Shown here: positions 23,383 through 35,324 of the stretch, piece after piece
Layout: each line of letters begins with the position of its first letter
How positions within the stretch are numbered: position 1 is the stretch's first letter
DNA from: Camellia lanceoleosa
Lineage: Eukaryota; Streptophyta; Magnoliopsida; Ericales; Theaceae
DNA: 64,000 nucleotides
Direction of reading: 5' to 3'
Assembly: GCA_025200525.1 (NCBI GenBank)
Contig: CM045759.1
Span: 6,448,001 to 6,512,000, forward strand
Notes under the pieces: model-generated
What the model saw: the letters and a program-made list of their open reading frames with translations, nothing else
What the model was told of the DNA's origin: nothing
The model's database searches: none
Made by a program: the position numbers and the translations under genes

Positions 23383-26297
23383 TGTGAAAACCCCACATTT
23401 AATTATTCTTAAAAGAAAATAAATAAACAAATAAATAAATAAATTTTATCTACAGTCTATCTGAATTGTATATTAGTATAAAAGTTAGTTTTAAATTGAC
23501 CTAATTCAATCACTAACAAAGACATTATTAAGAATAATAATTTTGTGGGTGTTCAATATTTGTTATTTATAAATTATTTTAATTAGTATTCAATATGATA
23601 ATTATTCTTACTAAATACCTTAGTTAAAAATCTTAGTGTACCAATTTTAAGAAACCTATACACACAAAAAAAAAAAAAAAAAAAATAAATCAAAATCAAA
23701 ATCAAAATTCAACCTTTGTAGAGCAACTTTCCACATGCTTGTTTGCATGTTAATATAGGAACCTCAAACCATCAGACTCCTTGAAATGGAGAGAAAGTGG
23801 CTAAATAAAATAATGAAAAGAGGGAGAGAGTATGTGAAAGCCTCAGGTGATGACCTTCTATATATACACATGTGGTTTGCATCATTCTCGTCAACTGATC
23901 GGAGAAGAGTAAAAAAAAATAAAAAAATCTTTGAGCAAAGTTTAGTCAAAATAGGAAGAAGAAGAGTAGAAGGTCAGCAAGCTTATAATTTTTCCTACCA
24001 TTTCATCACCCCATTAAGTAAAAAAAACCCTCTCAATCCTCTCATTTTTTTAATATTTGAAAATTTCAGCTTATATACATATGATAAATTGTCTAAACTT
24101 GTAAATAGGATTTTATTTATAATTGTATAAAAATTTTATGATGGTATATTAAATATTGGTAATCTAAAATTCATGATAGTATTGTGGAATTTGGACTTGC
24201 ATGTGTAGTTTAGGCAATTAAAAAGATTATTGAAAATGTTAATTGGCCCTTTAAATCTGCCAGAAAGTTGTACGAATTTTTAGACAATTTTATACTCAAA
24301 ATTTGAACATCATTTCTTCTACAAAGTTGTTTATAATGATGTCTAATTCATCCACAAAATGCTTCAACAATTATTGAGTTTTTTACGAATTTATACAGAT
24401 TTTTAACCAATCTGGAGCTATAGACAAATTTTATTATGTGTTTGAAAAATCATTAAAACTTTTATATTAAACCAAATCTGATAATTTCTAAGCAAAAAAT
24501 AAAATTTGAGAAGTCTAGTTTCAAAATAAGTTTTTAGATCATGGAATTGATTTATAAATTTAAGTATGGAATTAATTTAAGAAAATGTGATAAATCTGTG
24601 TCATAAACACTCTTGGAATTTTTAAGAATTATTTATAATTTATTTTTGGAAAATGCTTTTTGGAAAATGACAATAACATGTTTATTGAGTATTCTGTAGA
24701 TTTATATGAATTTTAGAGTTGTATAAGTAATTTATTTATAATTGTATTTGCAAGATATACATTCTGAAAATTTTGACAGATTAAGGAGGAATCAAAAATT
24801 ATCTCTTTAATTGTTTATTTATAACTTATTTTTGGGAAATTCTTTCTGAAAAATGACCTAAACATATTTATTGAATATTCTGTACATTTTCACAAATTTT
24901 AGAAATGTATAAATAATTTATTTATAATTTTTATTACCTAAGGTATGATCTGAAAATTTCTGGACAGATTTAAGATCATCACTTCAATTATTTATTTGGA
25001 TAAAAATCTGTTATTGTGTTGGTCTAATTCATCAAATATTGTAAATTAGTAATCCATGTATGGGTATATTGTGGTTTATTTAATATTGTGCTAGTCTAAT
25101 CTTATAGATTAAAAGTCCATGCATGTGTGTAATTATGATTTATTTCCCTTTTTTTTATATCTAAATTATTATTTCATACCATGGTTTAAATAAATTTTTT
25201 ATTTAAATTTTGTACAATTGTTTATTATTGTGTGACATGTGTAATATTTTATGTTTGGATTTTAATGAGTTGGTATAACATTATTAGTAATTAAATTTTG
25301 AATTATTGTGAATATCTCAACGAGTAAAGAGACACGAAATTTAACCAATGATACATTAAAATGTAAAAGTAATGGGGGTGAGCCCGGTCTAAAATCTTGC
25401 GCAAGTGAGTTGCGAACCCTAACATGGCACGGGAAGGTATTTCGGCTCTTATCGGTGTAGGCGATATAAGGTTGGTGGTGCGGGTGTCACAACATAAACC
25501 GTTCCCATGGGGCAGACCGTGATGTCACGACTCGGGTATGTAACCCTGGTGCGTGGGCATCATTGGTAGTTACTGTAAGTAACATTTGAATATTTGACCA
25601 AGGGGGAGTCAGAATTGCCCGTGGCCATTGCTTAGTGGTTAAGTAAAAATAATGTTCTGCGGGGAGTTACTTAAATTTATTTGATAAACTAAATCTATGA
25701 AAATAAAAAAAATAAAAAAAATAAAAAAAAAAAGAAAAGAAAGAAAGGTGGGCATATTCCTTATGGTGAAATACTGCTTTCGTTTGTTATAGTTTTATTT
25801 TTATTTTATTTTTATCTATTGTTAATATTTCAATTGATAACATTCCTTTATGCATACTAAATGTTATTTGTTATTCTGTTATTACACATTATTCATAATT
25901 TTTGAGTATCATTATCGGGGTGGGTATTTTCGGGTGGTAGTATCTTATTGAGCTCGTTGCTCACTGGCATTCCCGTTGCCCTGGCGTTTTATGCCAGGTA
26001 CTGAAGAAACCGAAGGAAACACCGAGACCTTGCAAGGCGACACTCAGCCTTGGTTAGCTTGAGGAGTGCCAAAGTTCCATGAACCATTTTTCTGAGTTTT
26101 CTAGTTTTTCTCTAGTTTTATTTATTTATTTATTTATTTATTTGTGTACTAAGACAAAGTTTTAAGTTTGACTGGAGTTGTAATTTAAGAACTTTTAGTT
26201 CTGGGTTGTTAATTAATGGATGTTAGTAATCTTGGTGGCAATATTGATTTTAAGTTTCTAAATCTTATTATGATGTCCTTAAATTTGGAGTGTCACA
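23383..26297 (+). repeat. 5' LTR of the chromovirus
   Basis: 2915 bp. It contains a poly(A) run near 23670, a TATATATACAC TATA-like box near 23860, and near its end TGGTATAACATT and TTGGAGTGTCACA. The 3' LTR is shorter mainly through A-run and ATTT-run length differences (around 25710 and 26120). Confidence 0.93.
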
Positions 26298-26300
26298 ACA

Positions 26301-26312
26301 TGGTATCAGAGC
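26301..26312 (+). promoter_or_regulatory. Primer-binding site, tRNA-iMet
   Basis: TGGTATCAGAGC, a full match to the usual initiator tRNA-Met complement, three bases after the LTR end at 26297. Confidence 0.9.
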
Positions 26313-26425
26313 TTAGGTTTAGAAACCCTAGAGACCTTGGGAAACCCTAAGCTTGCTTGTTAAATAACTTATTAGTGGTTATAGTGAGCATTTTTAGTTA
26401 CTAAGTAAAATTTTGGTTTTTGTAG

Positions 26426-27205
26426 ATGGCAAACGAAAATCAAAATGGATGGTTGGAGGAAAAACCTGAGATGTTAGATGAGCCTATTGACTGGGAAGAG
26501 GTTCTAGAGGAGGATCCAGAGGAGGACCCAGAAGAAGAGCCAGAAGAGAACTTGGAATTAGAGGAAGAACTTGAGATGTTAGATGAGCCTATTGACTGGG
26601 AAGAGGATCCAGAGGAGGACCTAGAAGAAGAGCCAGAAGAGAACTTGGAAGAAGAGTTCGAAGTAGGAGTTGAGGGTGATTCCGATCCTGAGTCTGACTC
26701 TGATCAGGAAATGGTGGAGTCTGATCCTGAATCCTCGATAGAGGACGAGGCGGCCTTGAGGCATACGATGGTGCCACCCATCCTGCCACATGGAAATGCA
26801 GTATTTGTGAGGGTTACCCCTACTAGGATGTGCTATTGGAGGAGCTCACCTAGAAAGAATATGTTTATCGGGCCAGTCCAGATAAGAGAATATCTGGACA
26901 ACAATTTCTATCGAGTATGGAACCTACCTCCACAGTACGTCGCAAACAAGGGCGATGCGTTTCTACTACAAGATATCCGGACTACCCAACCTTTTTTCAG
27001 TCACGTTGTCCGAAACCTAGACCCATTGGTGAATTTTTATGGAGCTTCCACGTATCACGAGATTCCTACCTACATGATTAGACGAATGGTGGGTCAGAAT
27101 GAGGTGCGGATGGTCCTTGTCCGTTGGGAGTGTTATGGGCTACCCGATGAGGCATGGAAGTTTGAGGAAACAGTGTGTCAACGTTGTGCCCATTTTCTTA
27201 GTTAG
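26426..27205 (+). CDS. Accessory ORF upstream of gag: acidic region plus integrase-CTD-like and chromodomain-like C-terminus
   Basis: An uninterrupted 259-codon frame that starts MANENQNGWLEEKPEMLDEP at an ATG placed right after a good acceptor-like sequence (TTTTGGTTTTTGTAG). Residues 1-115 are strongly acidic and hold a tandem duplication (EMLDEPIDWEE occurs twice, each followed by EEDPEED/EEEPEENLE). From residue 123 the text GNAVFVRVTP, IGPVQIREYLDNNFYRVWNL and PPQ parallels the element's own integrase C-terminus (GDYAFLKVRP, MGPFEILNKVGEVAYHLALP, PPQ), i.e. a GPY/F-like module with GPV at 149-151. Residues 212-258 (EIPTYMIRRMVGQNEVRMVL, VRWECYGLPDEAWKFEE) parallel the chromodomain. Function unknown; chromatin or DNA targeting is inference. 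It is open although gag-pol is broken. About 90 bases downstream a run of 22 A (27296-27317) begins. Confidence 0.75.
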   Translation: MANENQNGWLEEKPEMLDEPIDWEEVLEEDPEEDPEEEPEENLELEEELEMLDEPIDWEEDPEEDLEEEPEENLEEEFEVGVEGDSDPESDSDQEMVESDPESSIEDEAALRHTMVPPILPHGNAVFVRVTPTRMCYWRSSPRKNMFIGPVQIREYLDNNFYRVWNLPPQYVANKGDAFLLQDIRTTQPFFSHVVRNLDPLVNFYGASTYHEIPTYMIRRMVGQNEVRMVLVRWECYGLPDEAWKFEETVCQRCAHFLS

Positions 27206-27540
27206 GGAATGACAAGTGTAGAAGTTAGGACAACAACAAATTTTGTAGCACTTAATTGTAATAGTCCTAGCTTCTAACTTAGGGTTTTTGGTTTTAAAAA
27301 AAAAAAAAAAAAAAAAATGAAGTTGGCAGGGGTAGAATGAATTTTTTTTTTTTTTTTCCTTTTTCTTTTATGAATGTACTGATCTTTTATTATCATTAAT
27401 GAAATCGTAGCATTTAAAAGTTTGTGTGTTGGACTATTTTGCTGGCATTTTATTTTTAAGCAAAAAAAAATAAAATGATAATAATAATAAAATAAATAAA
27501 TAAATAAATAAAGGGTGTAACAATAATATCCTTCGTACAG
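27206..27540 (+). other. Spacer between accessory ORF and gag, with poly(A) and poly(T) runs
   Basis: Contains a run of 22 A (27296-27317), a run of about 17 T (27342-27358), an AAATAAATA repeat near 27490, and a CAG acceptor-like end at 27538-27540. The gag frame is open from immediately after that CAG. Confidence 0.6.
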
Positions 27541-27609
27541 AAGATAGCAGGAAGAACTAGAGCAAATGGATCCAATGACAACAACAACAACAACAACAAC
27601 AGTGACGTT

Positions 27610-30600
27610 ATGAATTTCGTTCAGGCAATTACTAATGAACTAAGAAACCAACCTAGGCGTGAAAACAACAAAGCAGAATTAATAGCGAAATTTCAAAAAC
27701 TTAGGCCCCAAAAATTTTTTGGAGAACCCAATCCCTACGTGGCTGAGGCATGGATAAGGCAAGTGAAGAAAATATTAGAGACACTAGAGATTCAGAACGA
27801 GCAGGACCAAGTGTTCCTTGCTTCATTTCTCTTTGACGGGGAGGCCGATTTCTGGTGGACAATGATTAAGGAAAGCCGTCAGGTGGCAGACCTCTCTTGG
27901 AGACAATTTGAGGAATTTTTTATGGAAAAGTACTTCCCAAACTCAATAAGGCAGGAGATGATCCAAGAATTTCTCCAACTGAAACAAAGAGGCATGATTG
28001 TGACACAGTATGCTAATCGATTTGAGGCCCTTTCTAGCCATGCCATAGCTATAGTGGCAAATGAAACAGATAAGGTAAGGCGGTTCGAGTGGGGACTCGA
28101 CACGGGGATCCGAGACAAGCTAGTTGCAGTGCAGCTACCTACTTATGCACAGGTAGTAGATAGGGCTCTTACCTTAGAAAGAGAAAAGATGGACACTGCA
28201 AGGACTCAAGGTCAGCAGTCTAGAGCCAACCAGCCAAGAAGTGGAGGACCCTCAAGGAACAACAGGGCCCCTGCTGCCTCGGCACCTTATGCTAGGGGGC
28301 CACAACAATAGCAAGGGTACAATCCTGAACAACGTAACAGGGAAGGGGCTAGAAGGTGTTATAAATGTGACCAAGAAGAGCATTTTAGGAACAATTGTCC
28401 TCAGAGGTCAGGCTACTACGTCAATCAAGGGGAGGCTACTCAACGAAACAAATGCGTACTAACTCAGGGAACGCGAGCTGCGCAAAATTCCCAATCTGGC
28501 AGAGGTCAGTCGCCAGCTAATCGGAATGTGGGGCAATCAAGGACTCAACAACCAGGAGATGCCAATGCAAGGAAACCTTGGGTACCAAACCAGGGTGCCA
28601 CCGGAAGAGTCTTTGCACTCCAAGAAGGAGAAGACGATAGAAATCCTTCAGTGATTCGAGGTACACTCATCCTTATGAACTCTTGTGTACAAGTCTTGTT
28701 TGATTATGGAGCATCACACTCTTTCATATCTGCTTCATGTGTTGCAACTTTGGGATTAAAGCCTGAACAATTAGAAACACCTATGAGTATAGCTTCACCG
28801 CTAGGAGGTCAAACTCGAGTAGATCTCGTATGCAAATCATGTGAACTAGGAGTCTCTAGCTTACGTTTAACTTGCGACCTACGAGTCATGGAAATGTCAG
28901 ATTTTGACGTTATCCTAGGAATGGACTGGTTATCAGCCCATAGAGCCACCATTGATTATTATCGAAAGACGGTGACTGCTTACTCTCATGATGGAACGCG
29001 ATTCCAATTTAAGGGGGATAAACAAGATTCCCTATCACTAACATTTGGAAAGTCAAAGTGGCATGATCACCTAGCTGGGTGGCTAGCCAGCTTAGTTCTG
29101 GAAGACAAAGATCGTATGAAACTAGTGCTACCTTGTGTGGTGTGCGAATATGCTGATGTGTTTCTAGAGGAGTTACCAGGACTACCCCCAAAACGGGAAG
29201 TGGACTTTACCATTGAACTACAACGTGGTACATCACCGATCACAATGGCACCACATCGTATAGCACTAGCTGAATTGAGAGAGCTAAAGACACAGTTGCA
29301 AGAATTGTTGGACAAGGAATTTATAAAGCCAAGCACGTCCCCGTGGAGAGCACCAGCCTTATTTGCTAAAAAGAAAGATGAGACACTTAGGTTATGCATT
29401 GATTATCGACAACTCAATAGAGTCACCATTAAGAATCGGTATCCACTACCTAGAATTGATGACCTTTTTTGATCAGCTTAAAGGGGCAAAGTATTTCTCA
29501 AAGATAGACCTCAGGTCTGGGTATCACCAATTTCGTGTTCGGGAAGAAGATATTCTTAAGATTGCGTTTCGAACCCGTTACGGCCACTATGAATTTGTAG
29601 TGATGCCATTCGGCCTAACCAATGCACCAGGCGTATTCATGAGCTTAATGAACAAAATATTCATGCCTTACTTAGATCAATTTGTGGTAGTTTTCATAGA
29701 TGATATTTTGGTGTACTCCAAGTCTGAAGGAGACCATGAACAACATTTGAGAATAGTACTTCAAACTTTGAGAGAGAACCAATTGTATGCTAAGGCTAGT
29801 AAACGTGAGTTCTGGATGGAGGAAGTAAAGTTTTTGGGTCACGTGGTATCTGAAAAGGGAATATCAGTAGACCCAACTAAAGTAGAAGCAGTGACAGAAT
29901 GGAAGCAACCAAAGAACACATTTGAGATTCGTAGTTTCTTAGGATTGGCCGGTTACTATCGAAGATTCATTAAAGACTTTTCAAAATTGGCAAAACCAAT
30001 GACACATTTGACTCAAAAGGGGGTAAAGTTTGAATGGAATGAGTCTTGTGAAAATTCATTCTAAGAACTCAAGAAAAGATTGACGAGTGCCCCTATTCTC
30101 ATAGTGCCAGAACGTGACGTTGGGTACAACGTGTATTGTGATGCTTCTAAAGAAGGTCTGGGGTGCGTATTGATGCAGAATGGCAAAGTGGTGGCATATG
30201 GGTCAAGGCAATTAAAGAACCATGAAAAGAATTATCCCACCCATGACTTGGAGTTAGCAGCTATAGTTCACGCACTCAAAATTTGGACACACTACCTGTA
30301 TGGTGAAAAGTTTGAGATATTCACCGATCACAAAAGCTTGAAGTATCTGTTCACCCAAAAGGATTTAAACATGCGTCAGAGACGTTGGATGGAGTATCTC
30401 GAGGATTATCAATTTACCCTTTCCTATCATCCCAGCAAGGCTAACGTGGTGGCAGATGCCCTAAGTCGGAAGAATAGAGGGATTGTTGCTAGTTTAGCAC
30501 TTAGAGAATGGAATATGGTTGGAACACTCAATGAATTTGGGGTACAATTGGGGGTTCAAGATGAAGAGGCTTTCCTTGGTGCTTAGATTGCTACACCTAA

Positions 30601-32029
30601 AATTTTGAGCGAGATATTGGAATCACAAAAGTACGATCAGGAAGTAGCATTCATTAAGGCACAAATAGAATCTAGTGAAGCCATGCCTGGTTGGGAAATT
30701 CACACTGATGGGAGTTTGAAATATCAAGGTCGAATGTTCGTGCCAAGTGACAACTCACTAAGGGAAAAGGTACTTAAGGAATTCCATCATTCAGTATTTG
30801 CAGTACATCCAGGAGGTACTAAGATGTACCAAGACTTAAAACGCCAATATTGGTGGGGCGGAATGAAAATGGATGTAGCAAAGTTTGTGTCTCAGTGCCT
30901 GACATGTCAACAAGTAAAAGCTGAACATCAAAGACCGGCAGGAACACTTCCACCCTTACCAATTCCAGAGTGGAAATGGGAACACATAACCATGGATTTC
31001 ATGACGGGTTTGCCTCAGTCACCACAGGGACATGACGACGTGTGGGTGGTGGTAGACCGATTAACTTAGACAGCTCGATTCTTACCTGTCAGGTCATTAG
31101 ATACGTTGGATTCACTCAGTATATTGTTCATCAAAGAAGTGATCAGATTACACGGAGTGCCGGTTAACATCGTGTCTGATCGTGATCCTCGATTCACTTC
31201 TCAATTTTGGCAGAGCTTGCAGAAGGCAATGGGAACAAACCTATGCTTGAGCACAGCATTTCACCCACAAACCGATGGGCAATCTGAAAGGACGATACAA
31301 ACCTTGGAGGATATGCTTCAAGCTTGCGTTATGGATTTTAAGGGAAGTTGGGAGAAACACCTACCTCTCGTTGAGTTCGCTTACAACAATAGTTTCCAAG
31401 CCAGTATTGGAATGGCACTGTATGAAGCACTTTATGGGCGACCTTGTCGGTCACCAGTCTGTTGGACTGAAGTAGGGAAAGTAACCTTGTTAGGATCAGA
31501 CTTGGTTCAGGAGACCACTGAGAAGATAAAACTGATCAAACAACGGCTAACCACAGCCCAAAGTCGACAAAAGAGCTATGCGGATCAAAGGAGACGACCC
31601 TTAACATTTAAAGTAGGGGATTATGCTTTTCTCAAAGTTCGACCTCGTCGAGATGCTACACGATTTGGAAAGAAAGGGAAACTTGCACCACAGTATATGG
31701 GACCCTTCGAAATCCTGAACAAAGTAGGAGAAGTGGCGTACCATTTGGCTTTACCACCTCAACTGGCTGGAGTATATAATGTTTTTCACATCTCTATGCT
31801 ACGGAAATACGAGCCACACCCTTCTCACATCATCAATTGGGAGGAAATTAATCTTGATGAAGATGCGACACTTGAAGAGAAGCCTGTCAAGATTTTAGAT
31901 CGTCGCGAGAAGAAATTACGAGGTAAAACCATACCATTGGTTCGAGTTCTTTGGAGACATCGTGGGACGGAAGAGTCAACGTGGGAACGAAAAGATATGA
32001 TACGTGCCAATTACCCTCAGCTTTTTTAG
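27610..32029 (+). pseudogene. Chromovirus gag-pol polyprotein, broken by four stops and a frameshift
   Basis: Gag starts MNFVQAITNELRNQP (open upstream to 27541) and carries the retrotrans_gag text AEAWIRQVKKILETLE and a zinc knuckle [14 protein letters not shown] near 28360. The protease active site reads FDYGASHSF where DSGA/DTGA is usual, so the catalytic triplet itself is changed. RT has [11 protein letters not shown] and FIDDILVYS (about 29695). RNase H has [10 protein letters not shown] and DALSRKN. Integrase has the HHCC region ending CLTCQQVK, then ITMDFMTGLP, IVSDRDPRFTS and FHPQTDGQSERT (DDE set), the GPF module near 31700, and a chromodomain at about 31880-32020 (LVRVLWRHRGTEESTWE). 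Breaks: TAG at 28309, frameshift in the T-run near 29467, TAA at 30062, TAG at 30583, TAG at 31067. Confidence 0.95.
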
Positions 32030-32081
32030 TCTAAAGGTACGAATTAATTTCGAGGACGGAATTTTTTTTTGGAGGGTGGAT

Positions 32082-34959
32082 TGTGAAAACCCCACATTTA
32101 ATTATTCTTAAAAGAAAATAAATAAATTAATTAATTAATTAATTTTATCTACAGTCTATCTGAATTGTATATTAGTGTAAAAGTTAGTTTTAAATTGACC
32201 TAATTCAATCACTAACAAAGACATTATTAAGAATAATAATTTTGTGGGTGTTCAATATTTGTTGTTTATAAATTATTTTAATTATGATTCAATATGATAA
32301 TTATTCTTACTAAATACCTTAGTTAAAAATCGTAGTATACCAATTTTAAGAAACCTATACACAAAAAAAAAAAAAAAAAAAAAAAAATCAAAATCAAAAT
32401 CAAAATTCAACCTTTGCAGAGCAACTTTCCACATGCTTGTTTGCATGTTAATATAGGAACCTCAACCCATCAGACTCCTTGAAATGGAGAGAAAGTGGTT
32501 AAATAAAATAATGAAAAGAGGGAGAGAGTATGTGAAAGCCTCAGGTGATGACCTTCTATATATACACGTGTGGTTTGCATCATTCTCGTCAATTGATCGG
32601 AGAAGAGTAAAAAAAAAAAAAAAAAAATCTTTGAGCAAAGTTTAGTCAAAATAGGAAGAAGAAGAGTAGAAGGTCAGCAAGCTTAAAATTTTTCCTACCA
32701 TTTCATCACCCCATTAAGTAAGAAAACCCTCTCAATCCTCTCATTTTTTTTTATATTTCAAAATTTCAGATTATATACATATGATAAATTGTCTAAACTT
32801 GTAAATAGGATTTTATTTATAATTGTATAAAAATTTTATGATGGTATATTAAATATTGGTAATCTAAAATTCATGATAGTATTGTGGAATTTGGACTTGC
32901 ATGTGTTGTTTAGGCAATTAAAAGGATTATTGAAAATGTTAATTGGCCCTTTAAATCTGCCAGAAAGTTGTACGAATTTTTAGACAATTTTATACTCAAA
33001 ATTTGAAGATTACTTCTTTTACAAAGTTGTTTATAATGATGTCTAGTTCATCCACAAAATTTGTCAACAATTATTGAGGTTTTTATGAATTTATACAGAT
33101 TTTTAACCAAATCTGGAGCTATAGACAGATTTTATTATGTGTTTGAAAAATCATTAAAACTTTTATATTAAACCAAATCTGATAATTTCTAAGCAAAAAA
33201 TGAAATTTGAGAAGTCTAGTTTCATAATAAATTTTTAGATCATGGAATTGATTTATAAATTTAAGTATGGAATTAATTTAAGAAAATGTGATAAATCTGT
33301 GTCATAAACACTCTTGGCATTTTTAAGAATTATTTATAATTTATTTTTGGAAAATGCTTTCTGAAAAATGACAATAACATGTTTATTGAGTATTCTGTAG
33401 ATTTATATGAATTTTAGAGTTGTATAAGTAATTTATTTATAATTGTATTTGCAAGATATACATTCTGAAAATTTTGACAGATTAAGGAGGAATCAAAAAT
33501 TATCTCTTTAATTGTTTATTTATAACTTATTTTTGGGAAATGCTTTCTGAAAAATGACCTAAACATATTTATTGAATATTCTGTACATTTTCACAAATTT
33601 TAGAAATGTATAAATAATTTATTTATAATTTTTATTACCTAAGGTATAATCTGAAAATTTCTGGACAGATTTAAGATCATCACTTCAATTATTTATTTGG
33701 ATAAAAATCAATTATTGTGTTGGTCTAATTCATCAAATATTGTAAATTAGTAATCCATGTATGGGTATATTGTGGTTTATTTAATATTGTGCTAGTCTAA
33801 TCTTATAGATTAAAAGTCCATGCATGTGTGTAATTATGATTTATTTCCCTTTTTTTTATATCTAAATTATTATTTCATACCATGGTTTAAATAAATTGTT
33901 TATTTAAATTTTGTACAATTGTTTATTATTGTGTGACATGTGTAATATTTTATGTTCGGATTTTAATGAGTTGGTATAACATTATTAGTAATTAAATTTT
34001 GAATTATTGTGAATATCTCAACGAGTAAAGAGACACGAAATTTAACCAATGATACATTAAAATGTAAAAGTAATGGGGTGAGCCCGGTCTAAAATCTTGC
34101 GCAAGTGAGTTGCAAACCCTAACATGGCACGGGAAGGTATTTCGGCTTTTATCGGTGTAGGCGATATAAGGTTGGTGGTGCGGGTGTCACAACATAAACC
34201 GTTCCCTTGGAGCAGACCGTGTTGTCAAGACTCGGGTATGTAACCCTGGTGCGTGGACATCATTGGTAGTTACTGTAAGTAACATTTGAATATTTGACCA
34301 AGGGGGAGTCAAAATTGCCCGTGGCTATTGCTTAGTGGTTAAGTAAAAATAATGTTCTGCGGGGGGTTACTTAAATTTATTTGATAAACTAAATCTATGA
34401 AAATAAAAATAAAAAGAAAAGAAAGAAAGGTGGGCATATTCCTTATGGTGAAATACTGCTTTCGTTTGTTATAGTTTTATTTTTATCTATTGTTAATATT
34501 TCAATTGATAACATTCCTTTATGCATACTAAATGTTATTTGTTATTCTGTTATTACACATTATTCATAATTTTTGAGTATCATTATCGGGGTGGGTATTT
34601 TCGGGCGGTAGTATCTTATTGAGCTCGTTGCTCATTGGCATTCCCGTTGCCCTGGCGTTTTATGCTAGGTACCGAAGAAACTGAAAGAAACACCGAGACC
34701 TTGCAAGGCGACACTCAGCCTTGGTTAGCTTGAGGAGTGCCAAAGTTCCATGAACCATTTTTCTGAGTTTTCTAGTTTTTCTCTAGTTTTTTTTTTTTTT
34801 TATTTGTGTACTAAGATAAAGTTTTAAGTTTGACTGGAGTTGTAATTTAAGAACTTTTAGTTCTGAAATGTTAATTAATGGATGTTAGTAATCTTGGTGG
34901 CAATATTGATTTTAAGTTTCTAAATCTTATTATGATGTCCTTAAATTTGGAGCGTCACA
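32082..34959 (+). repeat. 3' LTR of the chromovirus
   Basis: 2878 bp, TG..CA, following the purine-rich GGAGGGTGGAT. Its end GAGCGTCACA (GAGTGTCACA in the 5' LTR) is followed by the right ACCAG and by resumption of the host LTR. Confidence 0.93.
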
Positions 34960-35324
34960 ACCAGGACACGTGGCACCTCAGCTGGCACTTCGGTGCTACC
35001 TCGGCCTCGTGTTGTCATTCAAAAATTATGTCCCCACACATATAAATAATTTATTTAAAATTAGTATATGTGTTCATTTAAGTAACGCTTTTATAGAACG
35101 TTACAACTAAAATTATTAAAATAAATAATTAGAATCATTATTTAAATTTTAAATTATTACTTTTTTTTTTCTAATTTTACAATTATTTTAAATATTTTTT
35201 TATATTCAAAAATATAAATAACTGAACTGAATTTTATATAAATTTTTTTTTTTAAAACAAATATGTTTAACCCGTGTATTGCACGGATTAACTGTTAGTT
35301 ATTAAAATAAAACTTACAACAAAC

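Larger units (their letters stand above)
23383..34959 (+). mobile_element. Complete Ty3/gypsy chromovirus (Tekay/Del-like), 11.6 kb
   Basis: Long LTRs (23383-26297, 2915 bp; 32082-34959, 2878 bp) start TGTGAAAACCCC and end GTCACA. They are nearly identical, differing by scattered substitutions and short-run length changes. The target duplication ACCAG (23378-23382, 34960-34964) is exact. The primer-binding site is an unaltered TGGTATCAGAGC at 26301; a polypurine tract GGAGGGTGGA precedes the 3' LTR. Internal order is an extra ORF (26426-27205), gag, protease, RT, RNase H, integrase, chromodomain. The chromodomain after integrase and the LTR size fit the Tekay/Del chromovirus lineage. Gag-pol has four nonsense codons and one frameshift, so the copy is recent but inactive. 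Confidence 0.95.
19925..35038 (+). mobile_element. Deleted LTR retroelement hosting the large chromovirus
   Basis: Two related LTRs: 19925-20461 and a second one in two pieces, 22957-23382 plus 34965-35038, split by the gypsy insertion. Shared text includes GGTACTCAGCTGGAGAACA, AGATTAGATTCCGGCGGTGG and the end CAAAAATTATGTCCCCACA. The second LTR lacks its first ~38 bases and is fused directly to internal sequence, so the 3' internal region was deleted. CATAT lies just left (19918-19922) and right (35039-35043), a likely target duplication with a 2-base offset at the left. The internal part carries a gag-like pseudogene only. Confidence 0.72.
16445..35298 (+). mobile_element. Helitron-like element 2, interrupted shell (tentative)
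   Basis: It begins TATATATTATTAAAAGTAATAT with CCTATGTGGCACATCTCTT (about 16490), parallel to element 1. Its probable end is the hairpin CCCGTGTATTGCACGG (35271-35286) followed by ACTGTTAG and T at 35298-35299. The host sequence is continuous across two insertions (17142-19268 and about 19923-35038): AT-rich text with AAATTATTAAAATAC and ATAATTTATTTAAAATTA resumes on each side. The true element would be only about 1.6 kb. Confidence 0.42.

Noticed and set aside
23786..24130. 114-codon + strand frame
   Set aside because: Inside the chromovirus LTR leader-like region; the 3' LTR copy does not keep it cleanly open.
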